A stretch of 64,000 bases of DNA from VRUE01 sp963805455 (GTDB lineage Bacteria > Actinomycetota > Thermoleophilia > Solirubrobacterales > 70-9), in the NCBI GenBank assembly GCA_963805455.1, contig CAWDUJ010000003.1, forward strand, positions 1 through 64,000, in the 5' to 3' direction. Under the pieces are notes generated by a model that saw only the letters and a list, made by a program, of their open reading frames with translations, had not been told where the DNA came from and searched no databases. Shown piece after piece: positions 26,506-33,197 of the stretch (positions are counted from its first letter, which is position 1; every line of letters starts with the position of its first letter). The translations under genes and the position numbers were made by a program.

Positions 26506-28343
26506 CTGTGGAGACGCCACGATCATTCCCTCCCTTCGGGCGGAGGTTGTGTCAGGTAAGCGAGGCGCACGACTCGGGCGGCTATCGCGTCTTCTCGCTG
26601 CGCGACGACGAGGGGCCGCCCCCGCTCGCCGGCCAGTTCTACATGCTCGCCGCGGGGCGCCACTGGGAGCAGGACGGCCGCCGTCCGTACCTGCCGCGGG
26701 CGCTCTCGGTTGCCGACTCGGTCGCAGAGGACGGCTCCCAGCGCCTCGACTTCCTGATCGAGGGGATCGGGCCCGGGACCGACCGCCTCTGCGAGCTCGA
26801 GGCCGGCGACACGGTCTGGGTCAACGGCCCACTCGGCAACAGCTTCTCGGAGCCGCGCCGGATCGCCTCGGAGGCGGTCGGAGCGATCCTTGTCGGCGGC
26901 GGCATCGGCATCGCACCGCTGGCGCTCCTGCGGCGGGCCTTCTCCCACCGCGCGGTCCCGACCCGCGTCCTGCTCGGCTTCCGCGACCGCGAGCACTCCG
27001 GTGGCCTCGACGACCTCTTTGCCTGCTGCGAGGTCCGCCTCGCCAGCGAGGACGGGCACGCCGGCCATGCCGGCTACGTCACCGACCTGCTGGCGACGAT
27101 GCTCGAGGGCGACGACGCGAGGAGCGCCGTCGTCTACGCCTGCGGCCCGCCCCCGATGCTCGATGCGGTCCACGACCTCTGCGCCGACCGGGATGTCCCC
27201 GCCCAACTTGCCCACGAGGCTCCGATGGCCTGCGGCTTCGGCGCCTGCTACGGATGCGCCGTTCCCGACCCGACTGGCGACGGGTACCTGCGTCTCTGCG
27301 TCGACGGCCCGGTGCTGAGGGCCCGGGGGGCGGGACCGGGATCCCCTGAGCGGGAACTTGTGAGCCAGCGCGGCAAGGACCCTGGGCCAGCCACCATTGC
27401 GGGTTCCAGCTCGGGGGATCCCGGTGCTGTACCGGGCGCCCCAGAGCCGGTCGAGTTTTGCGGGATCGAGCTCGAGCACCCGGTGATCAATGCGTCGGGG
27501 ACGTTCGACGCGATTGCCGCGAGGCGGGTCTATGGCGATGCGCTGCTCGAGGACTTCCCGTTCTCGGCGTTCGTCTCGAAGACGATCACGTTGGAGCCCC
27601 GGGTCGGGAACGAGCCTCAGCGGATATGGGAGACGCCGGCGGGGATGATCAACTCGATCGGGCTGCCGAACCGGGGGCTCGAGGGATTTCTGGAGGTGGA
27701 TCTGCCGCAGTTGGCGGAGCTGCCGGTGCCCCTGATCGTCTCGGTGATGGCGACCAGCCGCGAGGACTTCGGCCGCCTCGTCGAGGGGGTCGCCGGCCGC
27801 GAGGAGGTCGCCGCGATCGAGCTCAACGTCTCCTGCCCAAACGTCCACTCGGGGCTGATCGTCGGCGAGCAGCCGGAGGAGACCGAGGCGCTGCTGGAGG
27901 TGCTTCGCCCGTTCACCGAGAAGCCGCTGATCGTGAAGCTGACGCCGAACGTCGCCGACCCGGCCGCGGTCGCGGTCGCCGCCGAGGAGGGTGGAGCGGA
28001 CGCGGTTTCGCTGATCAACACGATCAAGGCGAGCGCGATCGATCCGGCGACCGGCCGGCCCGGCATAGCGGCCGGCCACGGCGGCCTTTCCGGCGCCGCC
28101 GTGAGGCCGATCGCGGTCGCCCAGATCCGCACCGTCGCCGCCGCGATCGGGCTGCCGATCATCGGCATGGGGGGGGTCGCGAGCGGCGCCGACGCCCACG
28201 AGTTGGTCGCCGCCGGCGCCTCTCTGGTGGCGGTGGGGACCGAGAGCTTCCGCGACCCGAAGGCCGGCAATCGGGTCGCCGCCGAGCTCTCCATCCTCAA
28301 TTTCGAGCACCACCACCTAGACCTCAGGTCCAGGTCCAGGTGA
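26451..28343 (+). CDS. pyrKD: PyrK-PyrD fusion: dihydroorotate dehydrogenase electron-transfer and catalytic subunits
   Basis: 630 residues in one frame. Residues ~20-290 are PyrK: an FAD-binding barrel (PYLPRALSVAD), NAD-binding IGIAPLALLRRAF and the 2Fe-2S cluster ACGFGACYGCAVP...RLCVDGP. Residues ~335-630 are class 1B PyrD: NASGTFD, SKTITLEPRVGNEP, catalytic Cys in ELNVSCPNV, NTIKASAID and GMGGVASGADA. The 40-45 residue linker is encoded by an imperfect 22-bp palindrome. Normally these are two genes whose products form a heterotetramer using NAD+. The first ~20 residues (MPEETDMDRHPLPRP...) derive from the junction hairpin, so the native start may be later. Confidence 0.93.
   Translation: MPEETDMDRHPLPRPGAAAVETPRSFPPFGRRLCQVSEAHDSGGYRVFSLRDDEGPPPLAGQFYMLAAGRHWEQDGRRPYLPRALSVADSVAEDGSQRLDFLIEGIGPGTDRLCELEAGDTVWVNGPLGNSFSEPRRIASEAVGAILVGGGIGIAPLALLRRAFSHRAVPTRVLLGFRDREHSGGLDDLFACCEVRLASEDGHAGHAGYVTDLLATMLEGDDARSAVVYACGPPPMLDAVHDLCADRDVPAQLAHEAPMACGFGACYGCAVPDPTGDGYLRLCVDGPVLRARGAGPGSPERELVSQRGKDPGPATIAGSSSGDPGAVPGAPEPVEFCGIELEHPVINASGTFDAIAARRVYGDALLEDFPFSAFVSKTITLEPRVGNEPQRIWETPAGMINSIGLPNRGLEGFLEVDLPQLAELPVPLIVSVMATSREDFGRLVEGVAGREEVAAIELNVSCPNVHSGLIVGEQPEETEALLEVLRPFTEKPLIVKLTPNVADPAAVAVAAEEGGADAVSLINTIKASAIDPATGRPGIAAGHGGLSGAAVRPIAVAQIRTVAAAIGLPIIGMGGVASGADAHELVAAGASLVAVGTESFRDPKAGNRVAAELSILNFEHHHLDLRSRSR
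27336..27424 (+). repeat. 22-bp inverted repeat encoding the PyrK-PyrD linker
   Basis: The arm at 27336-27357 (CCGGGATCCCCTGAGCGGGA-AC) pairs with 27403-27424 (GTTCC-AGCTCGGGGGATCCCGG) with one G-T pair and one mismatch. The 45-nt loop is itself GC-rich. It lies exactly between the last PyrK motif and the first PyrD strand and stays in frame. Neither domain needs this stretch, so it looks inserted. Confidence 0.8.
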
Positions 28344-28370
28344 ATTTCACCGAAAATGGCAAACACACCC

Positions 28371-28398
28371 TTGCGCGCCCGTGACCCGCGGCTATACT
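28371..28398 (+). promoter_or_regulatory. Sigma70-like promoter for mihF
   Basis: TTGCGC (28371-28376), a 16-bp spacer, then TATACT (28393-28398). The ATG of mihF is 10 bases after the -10 box, so the transcript would be nearly leaderless. It separates the pyr operon from the mihF-gmk-rpoZ-coaBC group. Confidence 0.6.
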
Positions 28399-28408
28399 CG
28401 CCGCCCAC

Positions 28409-28741
28409 ATGCCTGCCCCAGTAAAGACGTCATCCGCGGCTCCCGAGAGGTCGCTCGACCAGCGGATGGACGCCCTTCGGCGGGCCAACGACATCCGGAC
28501 CGCCCGGGCCAAGCTGAAGAAGGACCTGAAGGCGAACAAGGCGAGCATCCACGCCCTGCTCCTCGACCCGCCCGAGTACGTCCAGACCGCCAAGGTCTTC
28601 GACATGCTCCTCGCGGTCCCGAAGTACGGCAGGGTGAAGACGAACCGGATTCTCAACCAGTGCCGGATCTCGCCATCGAAGACGATCGGCGGGCTCTCCG
28701 AACGGCAGCGCGCAGAGCTCGTCTCCCAGCTCCGCCGCTAA
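28409..28741 (+). CDS. mihF: Actinobacterial integration host factor (mIHF)
   Basis: A 110-residue basic protein. The N-terminal helix (RMDALRRANDIRTARAKLKK) and the helix-two-turn-helix body (PKYGRVKTNRILNQCRIS, SPSKTIGGLSERQRAELVSQ) are characteristic of mIHF, an abundant nucleoid protein that bends DNA. Its position before gmk and rpoZ is the usual one. pyrF, which often precedes mihF, is absent here. Confidence 0.93.
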   Translation: MPAPVKTSSAAPERSLDQRMDALRRANDIRTARAKLKKDLKANKASIHALLLDPPEYVQTAKVFDMLLAVPKYGRVKTNRILNQCRISPSKTIGGLSERQRAELVSQLRR

Positions 28742-28844
28742 CGGCCGCGCACACCGGCGCATCTTTGACGTCCTCGGTCGCTCGCGTGCAGAGAACCCCG
28801 CGCTCCCTGCGTCCGGTCAATCTGCTTGGTTTGCACGGCCGTTC

Positions 28845-29423
28845 ATGTCCAAGGTCTTCGTAATCACTGGTCCGTCGGGGGTCGGCAAGGGGACGCTGAT
28901 CGCGAAGCTGCTGGACCGCATCCCCGGCCTCGAGCTCTCCGTCTCGGCGACGACGCGCGAGCCCCGCGCAGGTGAGATCGACGGCCGCGACTATCACTTC
29001 CTCAGCCGCGAGCAGTTCGACGAGCGGGTCGACGCCGACGACTTCCTCGAGTTCGCGACCTACAGCGGCAACCGCTACGGAACCCTCCGCTCCGAGGTCC
29101 GGCGGCGGCTCGACGAGGGCGCCTCGGTGCTGCTCGAGATCGAGGTCCAGGGAGCGCGCCAGGTCCGGGCCGCGATGCGCGAGTCGATCCAGGTCTTCAT
29201 CGGGCCCCCGGACCCGGCCGAGCTCCGGCGCCGGCTCGAAAGCCGCGGCGCCGACTCCGAGGAGGCCATCGACTCCCGGCTCGAGGTCGCCGAGCAGGAG
29301 CTGGCGGCATCCGACGAGTTCGCCTACCGGATCGTCAACGACGATCTCGAGCAGGCGGCGGCCGATCTGGAGGGGATCGTGCGCGCCGAGCTCGGCATAC
29401 CTCTAGACTCCCCCGCCGAATGA
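28845..29423 (+). CDS. gmk: Guanylate kinase
   Basis: A 192-residue P-loop kinase: FVITGPSGVGKGTLI, the GMP-binding SATTREPRAGEIDGRDYHF, LLEIEVQGARQV and the family C-terminus. It converts GMP to GDP. The 103-bp gap before it holds no ORF; around 28817-28835 it has a weak CAATCTGCTT resemblance to the junction-element core. The stop overlaps rpoZ. Confidence 0.96.
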   Translation: MSKVFVITGPSGVGKGTLIAKLLDRIPGLELSVSATTREPRAGEIDGRDYHFLSREQFDERVDADDFLEFATYSGNRYGTLRSEVRRRLDEGASVLLEIEVQGARQVRAAMRESIQVFIGPPDPAELRRRLESRGADSEEAIDSRLEVAEQELAASDEFAYRIVNDDLEQAAADLEGIVRAELGIPLDSPAE

Positions 29424-29653
29424 TCAAACCACGCGTAGACAAGCTTCTGGAGCACGCCGACTCGCATTACGCCGCGGTCGTCGTCTCGGCGAAGCGCGCC
29501 CGTCAGATAAACAGCTACTTCCACAGCCTCGGCGAAGGCAGCTTCGGCGAGTACCCACCGCCGATGGTCGAGACCGGCGGCGAGACGAACTACCTATCGA
29601 TGGCTCTCGAAGAGCTCGCCGAGGGCAAGCTCAAATACGAGTACCGCGCCTAG
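29420..29653 (+). CDS. rpoZ: RNA polymerase omega subunit
   Basis: A 77-residue protein with the omega core: PRVDKLLEHADSHYAAVVVS, AKRARQIN and LSMALEELAEGKLKYEY. It promotes RNA polymerase assembly. The ATG is coupled to the gmk stop (ATGA). Its size is normal for actinobacteria. Confidence 0.94.
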   Translation: MIKPRVDKLLEHADSHYAAVVVSAKRARQINSYFHSLGEGSFGEYPPPMVETGGETNYLSMALEELAEGKLKYEYRA

Positions 29654-29680
29654 GCGCAACGCTTCCCCAGGAGGTCGCAG

Positions 29681-30931
29681 ATGGCCCGAATCCTGCTCGG
29701 CGTAAGTGGCGGGATCGCCGCCTACAAGTCGCTGGAGCTCGCCCGGCTGGCCACGCTTGCCGGCCACGGGGTGCGCGTGGTGATGACCAAGGCGGCCGGC
29801 CGCTTCGTCGGCGCCGCCTCCTTCGAGGGGATCACCGGCGCCCCGGCCCTCACCTCTGAGTTCGAGCGCGATCCGCTGCGCGGCGCCTTCCCGGGCGATC
29901 CGGCGCCCGACCACGACCCGATCGGGCACCTCGAGCTCGCCGCCAACTGCGACGCCTATCTCGTCGCGCCGGCCTCGGCCAACACCGTCGCCAAGCTCGC
30001 GGCCGGGATGGCCGACTCGATGCTGACCACCTCGTTTCTCGCCTGCACCGCGCCACGCCTGGTCGCGCCGGCGATGAACGACCGCATGTACGCGAATCCC
30101 GCGACCCAGTCGAACCTCGCCACCCTGCGCGACCGCGACATCGCCGTGATCGAGCCCGACGAGGGCCTCCTCGCCTCGCGCGGCGAGCAGGGCCGTGGCC
30201 GGCTACCCGACCCGGCTCGCCTGCTCGAGAGGATCGAGGCCATGCTCCCAGGCGGCGACCGACCGTGGGACGGCCTCCGGGTGCTGGTCACCGCCGGCGG
30301 CACCCGCGAGCCCCTCGACCCGGTCCGCTTCATCGGCAACCGATCGAGCGGCCGGATGGGCATGGCCCTCGCCGCCGCCGCCGCGCGGCGCGGCGCCGAG
30401 GTCACCCTGATCGCCGCCAACGTCTCCCTGCCCGAGCCGGCCGGCGTAAGGCGCATCGACGTCGAGACCGCAGCCGAGCTCGCCGAGGCCGCGCGGGCCG
30501 AGTTCCCCGGCTGCCACGTCCTCCTGATGGCTGCCGCTCCGGCCGACTTCAGGCCGCCCACGGTCAAGCCCGGAAAGCTCAAGCGCGACGACGGCCTCGA
30601 GCTCCGGCTCGAGCCGACCGAGGACATCCTCGCCGGCCTCGCAGCCACCCGCGCGTCGGGCCAGACGATCGTCGGCTTCGCCGCCGAAACGGGCGAGGAC
30701 GCGAGGGAACGCGCCCGCGAGAAGCGGAGCCGAAAGGGTGTCGACCTGATCGTTCTCAACGACGTCTCCAACCCGGAGATCGGGTTCGAGAGCGAGAGCA
30801 ATGCGGTGACCCTGATCGACGCCGAGGCCGAGGCCGATGTGCCGATCTCCTCCAAGGAGGAGATCGCCGGGACGATCCTCGACCGGGTCGACTCGCTGCG
30901 TCGGCCGGGCGCAAAGAGCGGGCTATACTGA
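29681..30931 (+). CDS. coaBC: Bifunctional phosphopantothenoylcysteine decarboxylase/synthetase
   Basis: A 416-residue CoaBC. The CoaC flavoprotein half shows LLGVSGGIAAYKSLELARL, APASANTVAKLAAGMADSM and PAMNDRMY. The CoaB half shows VTAGGTREPLDPVRFIGNRS, SGRMGMALA and VGFAAETGED. It makes 4'-phosphopantetheine in coenzyme A synthesis. A GGAGG lies 7-8 bases before the ATG. Transcription probably stops at the terminator after it. Confidence 0.95.
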   Translation: MARILLGVSGGIAAYKSLELARLATLAGHGVRVVMTKAAGRFVGAASFEGITGAPALTSEFERDPLRGAFPGDPAPDHDPIGHLELAANCDAYLVAPASANTVAKLAAGMADSMLTTSFLACTAPRLVAPAMNDRMYANPATQSNLATLRDRDIAVIEPDEGLLASRGEQGRGRLPDPARLLERIEAMLPGGDRPWDGLRVLVTAGGTREPLDPVRFIGNRSSGRMGMALAAAAARRGAEVTLIAANVSLPEPAGVRRIDVETAAELAEAARAEFPGCHVLLMAAAPADFRPPTVKPGKLKRDDGLELRLEPTEDILAGLAATRASGQTIVGFAAETGEDARERAREKRSRKGVDLIVLNDVSNPEIGFESESNAVTLIDAEAEADVPISSKEEIAGTILDRVDSLRRPGAKSGLY

Positions 30932-30964
30932 ATTTGAGCTTTTTTGTGCCTAGTAGTCCTGGGA

Positions 30965-30988
30965 AGTGGGCCTGGCCCACTTTTTTTT
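30965..30988 (+). terminator. Intrinsic terminator between coaBC and rimP
   Basis: The stem is AGTGGGC (30965-30971) with GCCCACT (30975-30981) and a CTG loop, followed immediately by a run of eight T (30981-30988). It lies 34 bases after the coaBC stop and 14 before the rimP ATG, so the rimP operon would need read-through, regulated antitermination or a promoter inside this gap. Confidence 0.88.
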
Positions 30989-31001
30989 CGCCCCAAATCA
31001 A

Positions 31002-31286
31002 ATGGAAGACCTCAAGAACGACATCCAGCAACAGCTATCCGAGCTCGATCAGGGGATCGAGCTGGTCGCCGTGGAGCGACCCGGGACCGAAGCGCTCCGC
31101 CTCTTCGTAGACCACCCCGACGGGGTGGACCTGGGGCTGTGCGAACGCGTGAGCAAGCACCTCAACCACCTGCTGGCCGAGTACTCGCTCGAGGTCTCCT
31201 CACCCGGCCCGAAGTACCGCCGCCCCAGTCCAGATTCCGATTCTTCGCAGAGCATCAGCGAGGGTGAGCCCGAGGAGGTTCAGTGA
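31002..31286 (+). CDS. rimP: Ribosome maturation factor RimP, N-terminal domain only
   Basis: 94 residues from the ATG at 31002. Residues 1-70 match the RimP N-terminal domain (GIELVAVERPGTEALRLFVD, LCERVSKHLNHLL, LEVSSPG). The usual C-terminal SH3-like domain (about 70 residues) is missing; instead there is a Ser/Glu-rich tail (PDSDSSQSISEGEPEEVQ) that overlaps nusA. RimP assists 30S maturation. There is no room for the missing domain before nusA, so this is a real deletion rather than a frameshift. Confidence 0.85.
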   Translation: MEDLKNDIQQQLSELDQGIELVAVERPGTEALRLFVDHPDGVDLGLCERVSKHLNHLLAEYSLEVSSPGPKYRRPSPDSDSSQSISEGEPEEVQ

Positions 31287-32881
31287 GTAAAGAGATCGTC
31301 GACGCAATCAAGGCTCTCGAGCAGGAGAAGGGGATCTCGTCCGACACCCTGATGGACGCCCTCGCGGACGCCCTTCTGTCGGCCTACAAGAAGACGCCCG
31401 GCGCCGCCAAATACGCCCGCGTCGACCTCGACCACGAGACCGGCGACTTCCGGGTCTTCGAGCTGATCCTTCCTCCCGAGCTTGAGGAGAAGCTGCTGGC
31501 CGAGGCGGCCGAAGCCCAGGAAGAGGAGGAGCGCGAGATCGACCCCGAGACGGGCGAGCTCCGCGAGCTCGAGGACCCCGAGCTCGACCCGGAGATGATC
31601 GCCCCCTACGAGGACCAAATCACGACCCGCGACGTCACCCCCGACGACTTCGGCCGGATCGCCGCCCAGACCGCGAAGCAGGTGATCCTGCAGCGGATCC
31701 GCGAGGCCGAACGGATGATGATGTTCGAGGAGTACCAGGACCGCGTCGGTGAGCTGATCACCGGAATCATCCAACAGTCCGACAAGCGCTACACGCTGGT
31801 CCAGCTGCGCGAGCGGGTCGAGGCGCTGCTGCCGAAGTCCGAGCAGGTCTACAACGAGCGCTACGACCACGGTATGCGGGTCAAGGCCGTGATCACCGAC
31901 GTCTCCGACTCGACCAAAGGGCCCGCGATCGTCGTCTCCCGCCGCAGCCCCGAGCTGATCAAGAGCCTGTTCGAGATGGAGGTCCCGGAGATCGCCGACA
32001 AGCTGGTCGAGATCGTCGGCGTCGCCCGCGAGCCCGGCTACCGCTCGAAGATCGCGGTGATCTCCCACGCCGACGGCGTCGACCCGGTCGGCGCCTGCGT
32101 CGGCCCCCGCGGCTCACGGGTGCGGATGGTCGTATCCGAGCTCCGCGGCGAGAAGATCGACATCATTCCTCACAACGACGAGCCCGCCCGCTTCGTCGCC
32201 AAGGCGCTCTCGCCGGCGCGGGTGCGCGAGGTGATCGTCGACGACGACGAGCGTCAGGCGACCGTGATCGTCCCCGACGACCAGCTCTCGCTGGCGATCG
32301 GCCGTGACGGCCAGAACGCCCGCCTCGCCGCCCGCCTAACCGGCTGGCGGGTCGATATCAAGTCGGAGACCGAGTTCGCCCAGGACGACGAGGAGATCGA
32401 GTACGAGGGCGAGGAGCAGTCCGACGGGCACTGCCTGGCGGTGCTGACCAACGGCCGCCGCTGCCCGAACGCCGCGATCGCCGGCTCCGCCTACTGCGGC
32501 CTTCCCACGCATCAGGCGCTGAACCGCTTCGAGACCAACCAGATCGCCGTCCTCTCACCGCTTGCGGAGAGCGAGGTCGAGATCCTCGCCGACCCCGACG
32601 GCGACGAGGGCCAGGTCGCCGAGATCGTCGCCCGAGCCGAGGCCGAGTTCGTCGAGGAGGTCGAGGAGGAGGCCGGCGAGGAGGAGGTCCTCGCCGAGGT
32701 CTCCGAGGAGGTCTCCGAGGCGGCAGGGGAGGCCGAGCCTGCCGCAGCTGGAGACACGAGCGAGGAGCCGTCGCAATCTGACTCTTCGGCTCCGAGCGAG
32801 GAGGCACCGGAGGCTGAGCAGGACGAGCCCGACCCGTCGGCCCCCGGAAGCGAAGCTGAGGAGGCCGGCGGAACTGGCTGA
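31283..32881 (+). CDS. nusA: Transcription termination/antitermination factor NusA with zinc-binding insert and acidic tail
   Basis: The N-terminal domain, S1 (DHGMRVKAVITDV) and KH domains (GACVGPRGSRVRMVV; LAIGRDGQNARLAARLTGW) are all present. After the KH domains a small Cys/His module (GHCLAVLTNGRRCPNAAIAG and YCGLPTH) of the kind that binds zinc is followed by an acidic, repetitive tail. The frame stops at 32879. However, an open, similar acidic frame continues to a TAG at 33195 that overlaps the infB GTG, so one extra base near 32875 probably breaks a protein that really ends at 33197. Confidence 0.93.
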   Translation: MSKEIVDAIKALEQEKGISSDTLMDALADALLSAYKKTPGAAKYARVDLDHETGDFRVFELILPPELEEKLLAEAAEAQEEEEREIDPETGELRELEDPELDPEMIAPYEDQITTRDVTPDDFGRIAAQTAKQVILQRIREAERMMMFEEYQDRVGELITGIIQQSDKRYTLVQLRERVEALLPKSEQVYNERYDHGMRVKAVITDVSDSTKGPAIVVSRRSPELIKSLFEMEVPEIADKLVEIVGVAREPGYRSKIAVISHADGVDPVGACVGPRGSRVRMVVSELRGEKIDIIPHNDEPARFVAKALSPARVREVIVDDDERQATVIVPDDQLSLAIGRDGQNARLAARLTGWRVDIKSETEFAQDDEEIEYEGEEQSDGHCLAVLTNGRRCPNAAIAGSAYCGLPTHQALNRFETNQIAVLSPLAESEVEILADPDGDEGQVAEIVARAEAEFVEEVEEEAGEEEVLAEVSEEVSEAAGEAEPAAAGDTSEEPSQSDSSAPSEEAPEAEQDEPDPSAPGSEAEEAGGTG

Positions 32882-33197
32882 GGCCGAGGGCCCTGCCGAT
32901 GACGCCGAGGACCCCGCCCCCGGAAGCGAAGCTGAGGAGCCCGACGGAACTGGTGAGGCCGAGGGCCCTGCCGATGACGCCGAGGACCCCGCCCCCGGAA
33001 GCGAAGCTGAGGAGCCCGAGGCGCCCGTCGCCGAAGACACGAGCGAGGAGCCGTCGCAATCTGACTCTTCGGCTCCGAGCGAGGAGGAGCCGGAGGCTGA
33101 GCAGGCCGAGCCCGACCCGTCGGCCCCCGGAAGCGAAGCTGAGGAGGCCGACGGAATTGATTCCGACGGGGTTGTTCAGGAGGCGGAGCAGGCTTAG
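32740..33197 (+). repeat. Duplicated acidic tail repeats of nusA carrying two junction-type hairpins
   Basis: Two long similar segments encode EEPSQSDSSAPSEE...SAPGSEAEEA, and a shorter tandem unit (AEGPADDAEDPAPGSEAEEP) lies between them. The same hairpin occurs at 32764-32793 and 33047-33076: GGAGCCG, 16-nt loop TCGCAATCTGACTCTT, CGGCTCC. At 32871-32880 the first unit has ACTGGCTGAG where the next has ACTGGTGAG; that extra C creates the apparent stop. Confidence 0.85.

Noticed and set aside
28742..28844. Small RNA or tRNA between mihF and gmk
   Set aside because: No cloverleaf, terminator or conserved RNA motif was seen; only a weak resemblance to the junction-element core.
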